DNA of 64,000 nucleotides, from the NCBI GenBank assembly GCA_937982505.1, contig CALJLV010000085.1:1-64000 (forward strand), read 5' to 3'. A program made the position numbers and the translations under genes. Below the pieces are notes generated by a model that searched no databases, was not told where the DNA came from, and saw only the letters and a program-made list of their open reading frames with translations. Below, in pieces: positions 1 through 7,627 of the stretch; the stretch's first letter is position 1, and each line of letters begins with the position of its first letter. The DNA comes from an uncultured Desulfobacteraceae bacterium. GTDB taxonomy: Bacteria > Desulfobacterota > Desulfobacteria > Desulfobacterales > UBA2174.

Positions 1-46
1 AGATTGACTGACGTGACTGGAGTTCAGACGTGTGCTCTTCCGATCT
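1..46. other. Illumina sequencing adapter left in the assembly
   Basis: Bases 13-46 match the Illumina multiplexing read-2 adapter, beginning GTGACTGGAGTTCAGACG and ending TCTTCCGATCT. The preceding bases fit the end of the P7 oligo (AGAT, 1-4) followed by an 8-base i7 index (TGACTGAC, 5-12). This is library-construction sequence, not genome. Organism sequence begins at about base 47, so this is a contig end. Confidence 0.97.
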
Positions 47-798
47 GACATGCAGCTCAACCCCCCGTCCATTCGAATCACCTCGCTGATGTCCAGTTCG
101 ATGATGGGCCGGCCCAGGGCTTCGAGCGCCTTTCGGGTGCGTGGAAAGCCCATGGGCACCAGCAGGGTCCCGTTGACCGCCACCGTGTTGGCCGCAGGGG
201 CCTCCTGAGGGGAAACCAGGATCTTGGAATAATCGGCGAAGGCCGGAACCCGGGCATAGGCGGCCAGAACCAGTAAGGTCTCATCGCCAACGTGGTTGAC
301 CCCGCTTTTGAGGTGCAGCGCCGCGGCCACCGGCACGGTGGACCATGAAAAGCCGCGTTTTTCGATAATTTCGCCCAGTTGGCGCGCTCCTTCGGCATTG
401 GTCCGCCCGGACAGGCCGATAAAGAAGTGATCCGCCGCTTGCAGCACGTCCCCACCGTCCAGCAGACCCGGCTCCCGAATCTCCTCCAGATCGCCAAAGG
501 CTTTCAGGACGGGCGCGATGCGCGCCACCTCGCCCAGGCGCGAGGGTGCGCCCGGCCGGGTGAGCACCGCAGCGCCGGCCAGCATGACAGCGACGTCTTC
601 CACGAAGTAGGCGTCCGGGAAGTCGTGCTCCGGCGCCAGTTCGGTCACGCGCAGTCCCAGGCCGACAAGGGTCTTGACATAGGCGGCATGCTGTTCGAGG
701 ATCCGGGCGTGATCCGGCGCCCGGTCCAGCGGAACCGTGGTGATCCCCTGGCGGTAGTTCGCCCCGGGTCTGCGGGTGATGGCCTGAGAAAACTGCAT
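47..798 (-). CDS. DDAH/amidinotransferase-family guanidino hydrolase, 3' end missing
   Basis: The reading frame runs from an ATG at 798 (Shine-Dalgarno GGAGGG just upstream) to the adapter junction, about 250 codons without a stop. The protein looks like dimethylarginine dimethylaminohydrolase and related guanidino-group-modifying enzymes. It has an early RRPGANYRQG segment, DAYFVEDVAV, LDGGDVL, a central HLKSGVNHVGDE segment supplying the likely catalytic His, and a terminal MDGGLSCMS carrying the likely nucleophilic Cys. Family members are about 255 residues, so only a few C-terminal residues are lost, through the contig end rather than mutation. It is divergent from the helicase at 873. 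The substrate (methylarginine or another guanidino compound) cannot be decided from sequence. Confidence 0.8.
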
Positions 799-872
799 GA
801 ATCCCTCCGGATTTTCGAGACAGGACGCGAATCGATGAAATGCCTGGCCTGCTTACTGCAGGATCGTGAAAA

Positions 873-3104
873 ATGCAAACCGCCCGGGGTGCCATGAACG
901 ACGAAAACCGCGAACTGGCGCTGGCCTTCGACTTCGTGGAGCAGACCGGGCGCCATGTTTTCCTTACCGGCAAGGCCGGCACGGGCAAGACCACTTTTCT
1001 GCACGCCCTCAAGCAGCGATCACCCAAACGCCTGATCGTGGTGGCCCCCACCGGCGTGGCGGCGGTCAATGCCGGCGGGATGACGATCCATTCGTTTTTC
1101 CAGCTTCCCTTCGGGCCCATCCTCCCCGAAGGCCTGGGGACCGGCGGACTGGAAGCCGGGCGAGCGGGCGGACGCCCGTTTCGCTTCAGCCGTCAGAAGA
1201 TCGACATCCTGCGCAGCCTTGATCTATTGGTCATTGACGAGATCAGCATGGTGCGCGCCGATCTTCTGGACGCGGTGGATGCCGTGCTGCGCCGTTGCCG
1301 GAACGACGACCGGCCCTTCGGCGCGGTTCAGCTGCTGATGATCGGCGACTTGCAGCAGCTGGCGCCCGTGGCCGTGGAAGCCGAGTGGGCGCTTTTGCGC
1401 CGGCACTACGACACGGTCTTTTTTTTCGGCAGCCGGGCCCTGCGCCGAAGCGGGATGGTGGGCATCGAACTCAAGCATATCTACCGCCAGAGCGACGCCC
1501 ATTTTATCGAGCTGCTGGGAAAGGTGCGCGACGGTTGTATCGACGCCCCGGCCCTGGAGGCCCTTAACCGGCGCTGGGATCCGATCTTTGCCGCGCAGGG
1601 GCCTCCGGGCTACATTACCCTCTCGAGCCATAACCGGCGTGCCGAGAAGATCAACGCCCAGCGCCTGGAAGCGCTGCCCGGCGCCCCAAAATCCTTTCAG
1701 GCCCGGGTGGCGGGAGACTTTCCGGCGCATGCGTTTCCCACCGAGGCCCAACTGGTCCTCAAGCCCGGGGCCCAGGTGATGTTCGTCAAAAACGACCCGT
1801 CGCCCGAAAAACGCTATTACAACGGCAAGATCGGCCGCCTGGCGCGCATTGCCGGGGAAAATCTGATCGTCGAGTGCCCGGATGATGGCGAACCCATCGA
1901 GGTGGAAGCCGCCGAGTGGCAAAATATTCGCTACGCCCTGGACCCCCACACCCGGGAGATCCGGGAGATCCAGGCCGGCACCTTCACCCAGTACCCCCTC
2001 AAACTGGCCTGGGCCATCACCATTCACAAGAGTCAGGGCCTGACCTTCGAACGGGCCGTCATCGACGCGGCCCAAGCCTTCGCCGACGGCCAGGTCTACG
2101 TGGCCTTGAGCCGCTGTCGCTCCCTGGAGGGGCTGGTTCTGAGCGCGCCCCTCGAAAAGCACTGCATCAAAAGCAATCCCGAGGTGGCGGCCTTTTGCCA
2201 TCGCATGGCTCTGGAAGGGCCGGCCGAGGAAGGCCTGCGGGCGTCCCGGCACGCCTACCAGATGGCCCTTCTCGACGAGCTGTTCGATTTTGATCCGCTG
2301 GTCCGGCGCCTGAGAATCTGCGCCAAAATGGTGCGCGCCCACGCGTCGATCCTGGTGGGCATCGCGCCGGACTTCTTTCCTCGTATTCTGGATGCGGTGG
2401 GGATTCACATCGTCACGGTGGCCGGAAAATTCGCCGCCCAGCGCCGGGCCCTCGCCCAGACGGCCGAGATCCCGGAGGCCTGCACCCACCTCCAGGAGCG
2501 GGTGGCCAAGGCTGCCGTCTACTTCGGCCACCAGATGGACCTCGTGGTGGAAGGGCCCCTCGCTGCGGTCTCCTACGCCACCGACAATCGCGAGGTGGAC
2601 CGCGCCCTGGGCGGGGCCTTCAGGGCGGCGCGCCGGGAGGCGGCGGTCAAATCCGCCTGTCTGGCCGCCTGCCGCCAGGGAATCGCGTTCAGCGACTACC
2701 TCAAGGCGCGCGCCACCGCCGCGCTGCGGTCGGAGAGCGCCGTGGCACCGCTCAGGGCGGCGCCGGACGCCCCGGAAGAGATCCAAAACCCCGAACTTTA
2801 CCGTCGGCTCCAGGTCTGGCGCGGAGAAAAGGCCCGTGAGGCCGGATTGCCGGCCTTCATGATCCTGCCCAACCGGGTCCTGGCGGCGCTTGCGGCCCGA
2901 CTGCCGGCCAGCGCCGAGGCCCTGCGGGCCATCAAGGGCCTGGGCGGCAAGCGGGGAAAGCGCCACGGCGCCGAGATTCTCGACCTGGTGGCCGCCTTCG
3001 AGTCCAGCGTCAAGGCGTCGACGGCCAGGCCGCCGGACGCGAAAGGCGCGGACGATGCCTTCGGTACACCCGTGACCACAGACGGGCAAAAGAGGTCACC
3101 ATGA
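873..3104 (+). CDS. PIF1/RecD-like DNA helicase with C-terminal HRDC domain
   Basis: The 743-aa protein is an SF1 superfamily helicase. Walker A is GKAGTGKT (residues 33-40), the DE-box is LLVIDEISMV, the next motif is LLMIGDLQQLAPV, and the C-terminal motor motifs include IHKSQGLTFERA and VYVALSRCRSLEGL. The last 80 or so residues (RLQVWRGEKAREAGLPAF onward, then IKGLGGKRGKRHG) look like an HRDC domain, a nucleic-acid-binding module found on RecQ-type helicases. It presumably unwinds DNA during repair or replication. The ATG at 873 has CAGGA nine bases upstream; ATG 894 is an alternative start. Its stop overlaps the start of the cupin gene by ATGA, implying translational coupling. Confidence 0.85.
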   Translation: MQTARGAMNDENRELALAFDFVEQTGRHVFLTGKAGTGKTTFLHALKQRSPKRLIVVAPTGVAAVNAGGMTIHSFFQLPFGPILPEGLGTGGLEAGRAGGRPFRFSRQKIDILRSLDLLVIDEISMVRADLLDAVDAVLRRCRNDDRPFGAVQLLMIGDLQQLAPVAVEAEWALLRRHYDTVFFFGSRALRRSGMVGIELKHIYRQSDAHFIELLGKVRDGCIDAPALEALNRRWDPIFAAQGPPGYITLSSHNRRAEKINAQRLEALPGAPKSFQARVAGDFPAHAFPTEAQLVLKPGAQVMFVKNDPSPEKRYYNGKIGRLARIAGENLIVECPDDGEPIEVEAAEWQNIRYALDPHTREIREIQAGTFTQYPLKLAWAITIHKSQGLTFERAVIDAAQAFADGQVYVALSRCRSLEGLVLSAPLEKHCIKSNPEVAAFCHRMALEGPAEEGLRASRHAYQMALLDELFDFDPLVRRLRICAKMVRAHASILVGIAPDFFPRILDAVGIHIVTVAGKFAAQRRALAQTAEIPEACTHLQERVAKAAVYFGHQMDLVVEGPLAAVSYATDNREVDRALGGAFRAARREAAVKSACLAACRQGIAFSDYLKARATAALRSESAVAPLRAAPDAPEEIQNPELYRRLQVWRGEKAREAGLPAFMILPNRVLAALAARLPASAEALRAIKGLGGKRGKRHGAEILDLVAAFESSVKASTARPPDAKGADDAFGTPVTTDGQKRSP

Positions 3105-3424
3105 GCGTCAAAAACGTGCGGGCCGACATCCCTCTGGAGCTTTCCTCTGAACTGGTTGACGTGTTCGCAGAATCCGACCAGGTGCGCATCGAACGGATCG
3201 TTTCACGGGGTCACACGTCGCCCCCCGACTTCTGGTACGATCAGGACCGGGCCGAGTGGGTCCTGGTGATCGCCGGACGCGGAAGATTGATTTTCGAACA
3301 TCGGCCAGAACCAGTGGAACTGGGTCCGGGAGACCACATCCTCATCGCCCCTCATGTGCGCCATCGGGTGGTTTTCACCGATCCGGATCACGACACCATT
3401 TGGGTGGCGGTACACTTCAATTAG
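3101..3424 (+). CDS. Small cupin-fold protein
   Basis: The 107-aa single-domain cupin has the two conserved barrel motifs around GRGRLIFEHRPEPVELGPGD and PHVRHRVVF. The His pair in the second motif could bind a metal. It is translationally coupled to the helicase by a 4-base ATGA overlap, but nothing in the sequence indicates a substrate. Proteins of this size and type are often annotated as phosphoribosylaminoimidazole-carboxylase-associated or generic cupin-2 proteins. Function is unknown. Confidence 0.7.
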   Translation: MSVKNVRADIPLELSSELVDVFAESDQVRIERIVSRGHTSPPDFWYDQDRAEWVLVIAGRGRLIFEHRPEPVELGPGDHILIAPHVRHRVVFTDPDHDTIWVAVHFN

Positions 3425-3622
3425 AAGTTCGTGCGCAAGCGCCATCAAAGGGATTCGAAAATCTGATCCGCTATGAATAGGGCGCCATTTCGTTTTTACG
3501 TCATAGAAGGTTCGCGTATGTCAGTGGGACTGGGAAGAGAAAGAAAAGACAGATGATAAAAATGGGTTGTGTGTTTTTTCTCTTGAAATCGTTCAAGACT
3601 CAGTGTATTGCGGCCCTATCGA

Positions 3623-3651
3623 TTGACTTCCAATGTTGCCATTTTCAATAT
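3623..3651 (+). promoter_or_regulatory. Candidate sigma-70 promoter for the gene at 3681
   Basis: TTGACT (3623-3628), a 17-base spacer and CAATAT (3646-3651) give a near-consensus -35 and a fair -10. The predicted start near 3658 leaves a short leader containing the AAGGAG ribosome binding site. The surrounding intergenic stretch (3425-3680) is AT-richer than its flanks, and I see no other feature in it. Confidence 0.45.
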
Positions 3652-3680
3652 GCAATCCCAACCTCAAAAAGGAGAATCGT

Positions 3681-4010
3681 ATGCCGCGCAAAAAGAAAAT
3701 TGACTACGCATCGCTGATTCAAATGGCTAAAGACAATGTACCGCAAAACGAAATCATGGCCAAGTTCGGTCTGAAAACATCCACCCAGCTTAAAGTCGCC
3801 TATGCCAATGCCCTGATGGAGACCGGCCAGGCCCCGCCTTTGACCTCGGGACGCGCTGCCAAGAGCAAGGACCTCGATATGACGATTTCGGTGGGCAAGC
3901 GCGGCAGCCTCATCATTCCCAAGGATCTGGTGGAGTACTTCGGCTTCAAGATCGAAGACGCTTTCGAAGTGCGCAAATCCCAGGCGGGTTTATCCTTGAA
4001 GCAGATCTGA
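3681..4010 (+). CDS. Putative AbrB/SpoVT-like DNA-binding protein
   Basis: The 109-aa protein starts at an ATG with a strong AAGGAG site 7 bases upstream; the longer upstream frame has no such site. The N-terminal half (residues 5-50) is helical, with a helix-turn-helix look (NEIMAKFGLKTSTQLKVAY). The C-terminal 43 residues, starting MTISVGKRGSLIIPK, resemble the swapped-hairpin AbrB/MazE fold, including the typical K-R-G-S and IP(K)DL pattern. A transcriptional regulator role is inferred from the fold only. No toxin partner lies next to it. Confidence 0.5.
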   Translation: MPRKKKIDYASLIQMAKDNVPQNEIMAKFGLKTSTQLKVAYANALMETGQAPPLTSGRAAKSKDLDMTISVGKRGSLIIPKDLVEYFGFKIEDAFEVRKSQAGLSLKQI

Positions 4011-4055
4011 GTCGCATGGCCGTTTACATCACGAAACGTCAGGGAGGTGCAGGTG

Positions 4056-4286
4056 ATGAATTTCATCATGATTGAAAAACTGGGATCGGTTTCCTTGCGC
4101 AATGGCGTGGTCCGCATTCAATGCATCGCCACGGCGGCCGATGGCACCGAGCAGGTCACCGGGGAGCTGGTGATCCCGGCGGTACAGTACGGGCAGGTGG
4201 CCGGCGGTCTGCAGGCCGCGGGCAAGCAGCTTCAGGAGCGTATCGAACAGGCGCGCAAGGAGCAGGCCGAACAGACCCCGCAATAG
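4056..4286 (+). CDS. Small protein of unknown function
   Basis: The 76-aa protein has an excellent GGAGGT site 7 bases before ATG 4056, which favours this start over the in-frame GTG at 4047. The first 50 residues look like a small beta-rich domain (LGSVSLRNGVVRIQCIA). The tail from about residue 48 is a polar Gln/Glu/Lys-rich helix that could form a coiled coil. I do not recognise the family. It lies 45 bases after the AbrB-like gene and could be co-transcribed with it. Confidence 0.5.
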   Translation: MNFIMIEKLGSVSLRNGVVRIQCIATAADGTEQVTGELVIPAVQYGQVAGGLQAAGKQLQERIEQARKEQAEQTPQ

Positions 4287-4477
4287 GTGCCGGCGATTGC
4301 GTCAAAGGCCTCGCCGCGGCACCTTCAGGACGGGGCGTTGTCTAAAGGACCTTTCATCCCCCCACCATCATCCCGGGACGCCGGCAGGCTTGGACGCTGC
4401 CGGCGCCCTGAACATCCGCCACGGGAACGCTGCCCGGCTCAGCGCCGCGGGCGGGTGCCTGCCGTTTTTCACGGTTT

Positions 4478-5005
4478 TCAGAATTCCGGTGCCAGGCTCG
4501 CGGCGGCTTCCAGCCGCCGAAAGACGCGCTGCAGCATCTTCGCGTAGCCGCGCAGCTGTTGGATTTTGCCCTGCGCGGCGATGCCCAGCAGATCCTCCAG
4601 TTCCTGGTCGATCTGCGGTTTGAGCAAGGTCAGGGAGGTGACGGCGCCCTGGCGCCCGGTGGCCTGGTAGAGTTTGAAGTCCACATTATGGAGGTAGAGC
4701 AGGGCCAGGACGCGCAGCCATGTCTCGGGATGGGGGCACTGGGGGCTCGGATAGGTGAGTCTGGCTTCGACGAAGCGGTCCGGTTTCAAGGTGAAGACCA
4801 GGGGGACAGCGCTGTCGCGTCCCAGACCGGCCTGGCGGCTGAAGTGGTCCAGGATTTCCCAGGGGGCTTCAAGAATCCAGAGTGGCTCTGCGGCCTGCCC
4901 CTCCGGGAATGCCGGCAAGCGATCTGGGCGAGTGGTCTTATCCATCGGTGCGACCGGAGCGGAATCTTTTTTGGGGCTTGACAATGGTTCCGTATTTGGT
5001 ACCAT
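4478..5005 (-). CDS. Hypothetical protein divergent from the secretion locus
   Basis: The 175-aa predicted protein starts at ATG 5005 (GAGGGG directly upstream); a later in-frame ATG at 4945 is possible. The core is soluble and well folded in appearance (WLRVLALLYLHNVDFKLYQA and a helical end, QQLRGYAKMLQRVFRRLEAA). No family is recognised. It is transcribed away from the RHH-type gene at 5073, and its start codon overlaps the -10 box proposed for that gene, so the two promoters are intertwined and may be regulated together. Confidence 0.5.
   Translation of the reverse strand: MVPNTEPLSSPKKDSAPVAPMDKTTRPDRLPAFPEGQAAEPLWILEAPWEILDHFSRQAGLGRDSAVPLVFTLKPDRFVEARLTYPSPQCPHPETWLRVLALLYLHNVDFKLYQATGRQGAVTSLTLLKPQIDQELEDLLGIAAQGKIQQLRGYAKMLQRVFRRLEAAASLAPEF
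4978..5005 (+). promoter_or_regulatory. Candidate sigma-70 promoter for the 5073 gene and secretion operon
   Basis: A perfect TTGACA (4978-4983) is followed after 16 bases by TACCAT (5000-5005). It lies about 70 bases before the start at 5073 and is the best promoter-like sequence upstream of the type I secretion genes. Use of this promoter for the whole run 5073-12020 is inferred from the absence of terminators within it. Confidence 0.45.
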
Positions 5006-5072
5006 CCCCTCGGAATCGGCTGATCCGCCGCATCCTGGGGGATGCGGCTCTCTTACCCGACGAGGAATTTCC

Positions 5073-5387
5073 ATGGCCCTCAAAATTGTGGCATCCGAAA
5101 GCAGCGGTCAATTTCGCCTGCGGGTCCCCCGGGCCCTGCACGCCGACCTGGTCCGGGAGGCCAAGTCCCAGGGGGTTTCCCTGAACAGCTATGTCCTCTA
5201 TCTGCTCAGCACCCGTCACAGCCAGGAGGTCGCCTGGCAGGAGGCCTCCGATTTTTATGCGCGACAGCTGCGCGACACGGTGCGCGAAGTCCACGACATG
5301 GTGGTGAGCATGGGGGCGGCGGACGAGCCCGATCCGGGCGGCCTCACCTGGCGCAGCACGGGTGCCACCAGCACCTTCGTGCAGTAA
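5073..5387 (+). CDS. HicB/Arc-like ribbon-helix-helix protein
   Basis: The 104-aa protein begins at ATG 5073 with GAGGAA upstream. Residues 10-45 (GQFRLRVPRALHADLVREA, then KSQGVSLNSYVLYLL) match the C-terminal ribbon-helix-helix module of HicB-type proteins: a short basic strand followed by two amphipathic helices. These act as transcriptional repressors and antitoxins. No HicA-type toxin with a double-stranded-RNA-binding fold is visible nearby, so a stand-alone repressor, possibly of the secretion operon just downstream, is the simpler reading. Confidence 0.6.
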   Translation: MALKIVASESSGQFRLRVPRALHADLVREAKSQGVSLNSYVLYLLSTRHSQEVAWQEASDFYARQLRDTVREVHDMVVSMGAADEPDPGGLTWRSTGATSTFVQ

Positions 5388-5421
5388 GCAACCGCATTCC
5401 AAAGGTCTATGAGGGGCGGTC

Positions 5422-5817
5422 ATGATCCGCAATGTCTGGTCCGTACTCTGCCGGGACATCATCACCGATCAGGAAAGCAATGCGGTCAGCTATATCCGCT
5501 GCATCGAGGAAGGCGCGGCGGCCAAGCTACCCGTTCACATCGGGCCGTTGTTTCTCGGCACCCTGTGGGAAAAGACGGACCCGGAACCCCAGTCGGTGAC
5601 CTTCCGGGTGGTCCTGGTCTCTCCGGACCAGAAGCGCCACGCCATCCTCCAGAGTCGCCCCGTCATCCTGGATCGGCCGCGGCACCGGCTCCAGTTTCGC
5701 CTCAGCGCGCTGACGCTGATGGAATTCGGTCCCTACGCCCTGGTGGTGGAGTTCAAACAGGGGGCCAAATGGGAGACGGCCGCCCGACTGCCCATCCTGA
5801 TCCGCCCGACAGAATAG
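5422..5817 (+). CDS. Conserved-looking hypothetical protein (131 aa)
   Basis: The ATG at 5422 is preceded by GAGGGGCGG. The protein looks like a compact beta-sandwich (FRVVLVSPDQKRHAI and SALTLMEFGPYALVVEF) with no signal peptide or membrane segment. It resembles small uncharacterised DUF proteins such as the DUF6941 type, but I cannot confirm that. It sits between the RHH regulator and the first ABC transporter gene, 42 bases before the latter, so it probably belongs to the same transcript. Confidence 0.45.
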   Translation: MIRNVWSVLCRDIITDQESNAVSYIRCIEEGAAAKLPVHIGPLFLGTLWEKTDPEPQSVTFRVVLVSPDQKRHAILQSRPVILDRPRHRLQFRLSALTLMEFGPYALVVEFKQGAKWETAARLPILIRPTE

Positions 5818-5859
5818 CAAATCGCCGAGGGGTTGCGCCACTCAAAACTGGGGTATCGA

Positions 5860-7530
5860 ATGGAAAAGGAACTGAAAAAAACCGTGCTGGTGGTCATCAT
5901 CCTGAGCGTGCTGGTGGTCATGCTGACCCTTTCCATGGCCGCCAACATGATGCTGCTCTACATGTGGGTGATTCCCTCAGAGAGCATCTCCACCATCCGC
6001 ACGGTGACCTCCGCGGCCCTCACGGCGCTGGTTTTCATGCTGATTTTCGATCTGCTGCGCTCGGCCCTTCTGCGCCGCCTGTCGGTGCATGTGAACGAGA
6101 ATCTGGGCCAGCAGATCCTCCTGGGTCTGTTCAAGGATCGCGCCGAGATGAAAAAAGGTGAATCCTCCGTGGCCATGGAGGATCTGGCCAAGGTGCGCGG
6201 CTTTCTGCATTCCCCCATCGCCACGGCCTTTCTCGATGCGCTCATCGCTCCGCTGGAACTGGCCATCGTGTTCGCCGTCAGTCCGGCCATGGGCGCTCTG
6301 GCCCTGGTGGGCATGCTGGTGATCGTGGCCACCAAGTTTTTCGGCCGCAATCCCATCCGGACCCTGCTGCGCAGCGCCAACCAGCGCTTTTCCGTGGCCA
6401 ACGGTTTTGCCCAGGAGTGTCTCCACAACGCCCAGACGGTGCAGGCCATGGGCATGCGCCCTCAACTGGCCGGCCGCTGGCGCGCCCTGCAGGATGCCAT
6501 GATCGTGGACCAGTCCAGGGCCAGTGAAAAAGCGGGGATCCACTCCGCCCTGATCAAGTCCCAGACCTGGATCCTGCAGGTACTGCTGATGGGGGTGGGC
6601 ACCTATCTGATCATCGCCGGCAAGATCGATCCCGGACTGATGCTCGTGGCCGTGATCATCGCCGGCCGGGTGATTCAACCCACCCAGGTGGTGGTGGACG
6701 GCTGGGAGCAGTACCAGAACGCCCGGGACGCCTTCGATCGGCTCAGGGCGTTCTGGAAACGCCTGCAGGACGAGAGCCAGGCGCCCAAGCTGGAACTGCC
6801 GCGTCCGCAGGGACTGCTCAAGGCCGAATCGCTGATCTACGGCGTAGCCGGCAAGGTGATTCTGAGGGGCATCTCCTTTGATCTCGAACCGGGACAGACC
6901 CTGGGAATCATCGGCCCCAGCGGGGCCGGCAAAACCACCCTGGCCAGACTGATCACCGGGGCCATGCGACCGGCCAACGGCGTGTTGCGGCTGGATGGCG
7001 CCGACATGCACCAGTGGGATCAGGACAAGCTCGGAGTCCATATCGGATACCTGCCCCAGGAAGTGGAGCTGTTTGCCGGCACCATCGCCGGCAACATTTC
7101 GCGCTTTGAGGCGGTCGATTCCACCCGGGTACACCAGGCCGCCGAACGGGCCCAGATCCATGAGGCCGTCATGGCACTGCCCCGCGGGTACGAGACCGTG
7201 CTCGAAGAGCGCGGCCAGAATCTTCCGGGGGGGCTGCGCCAGCGCATCGGAATGGCCCGGGCGCTGTTCGGCGATCCTCGCCTGATCATCCTGGACGAAC
7301 CCGACGCCAGCCTGGACCAGAAAGGCCTGGAAGCCCTGGAGCAGACCCTTCGAACGATCAGAGAGGAAAAAATCTCCCTGGTCCTGGTGACCCACCGCCA
7401 GAAACTGCTGATTTTGACCGACAAGCTCTTGATGCTCAAAGACGGACAGGTGGGCCTTTATGGGGCCACCCAGGAAGTGCTGCAAAAGCTGATGCTGCCG
7501 CCTCCCAAGGCGCCGGCCCAGGTGGGCTGA
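5860..7530 (+). CDS. Type I secretion ABC half-transporter A (PrtD-like)
   Basis: The 556-aa protein starts at ATG 5860. Six predicted membrane helices in the first 300 residues precede a nucleotide-binding domain with Walker A GPSGAGKTTLA, Walker B LIILDEPDASLD and H-loop VLVTHRQ. The ABC signature reads LPGGLRQRIGMAR instead of LSGGQ, so one ATP site may be degenerate. There is no C39 peptidase or CLD domain, as in PrtD/HlyB-type exporters of RTX or S-layer-like proteins. The gene is first of four (ABC, ABC, HlyD, TolC) in one direction. With the next gene it probably forms a heterodimeric inner-membrane pump. Confidence 0.88.
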   Translation: MEKELKKTVLVVIILSVLVVMLTLSMAANMMLLYMWVIPSESISTIRTVTSAALTALVFMLIFDLLRSALLRRLSVHVNENLGQQILLGLFKDRAEMKKGESSVAMEDLAKVRGFLHSPIATAFLDALIAPLELAIVFAVSPAMGALALVGMLVIVATKFFGRNPIRTLLRSANQRFSVANGFAQECLHNAQTVQAMGMRPQLAGRWRALQDAMIVDQSRASEKAGIHSALIKSQTWILQVLLMGVGTYLIIAGKIDPGLMLVAVIIAGRVIQPTQVVVDGWEQYQNARDAFDRLRAFWKRLQDESQAPKLELPRPQGLLKAESLIYGVAGKVILRGISFDLEPGQTLGIIGPSGAGKTTLARLITGAMRPANGVLRLDGADMHQWDQDKLGVHIGYLPQEVELFAGTIAGNISRFEAVDSTRVHQAAERAQIHEAVMALPRGYETVLEERGQNLPGGLRQRIGMARALFGDPRLIILDEPDASLDQKGLEALEQTLRTIREEKISLVLVTHRQKLLILTDKLLMLKDGQVGLYGATQEVLQKLMLPPPKAPAQVG

Positions 7531-7627
7531 CGGTCTGACGCCGGCCTTGTGAAACCCTACTTTTATCTTTGTCGTCCCCGAAGTGCTGCAAGGTCAGGCC
7601 TCGGACGGTGGAGATGGTCGGAGCCCC

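Noticed and set aside
5073..5817. HicAB toxin-antitoxin module
   Set aside because: The 5073 gene has a HicB-like RHH domain, but the next gene has no HicA-type toxin fold or catalytic His. I kept it as a stand-alone RHH protein.
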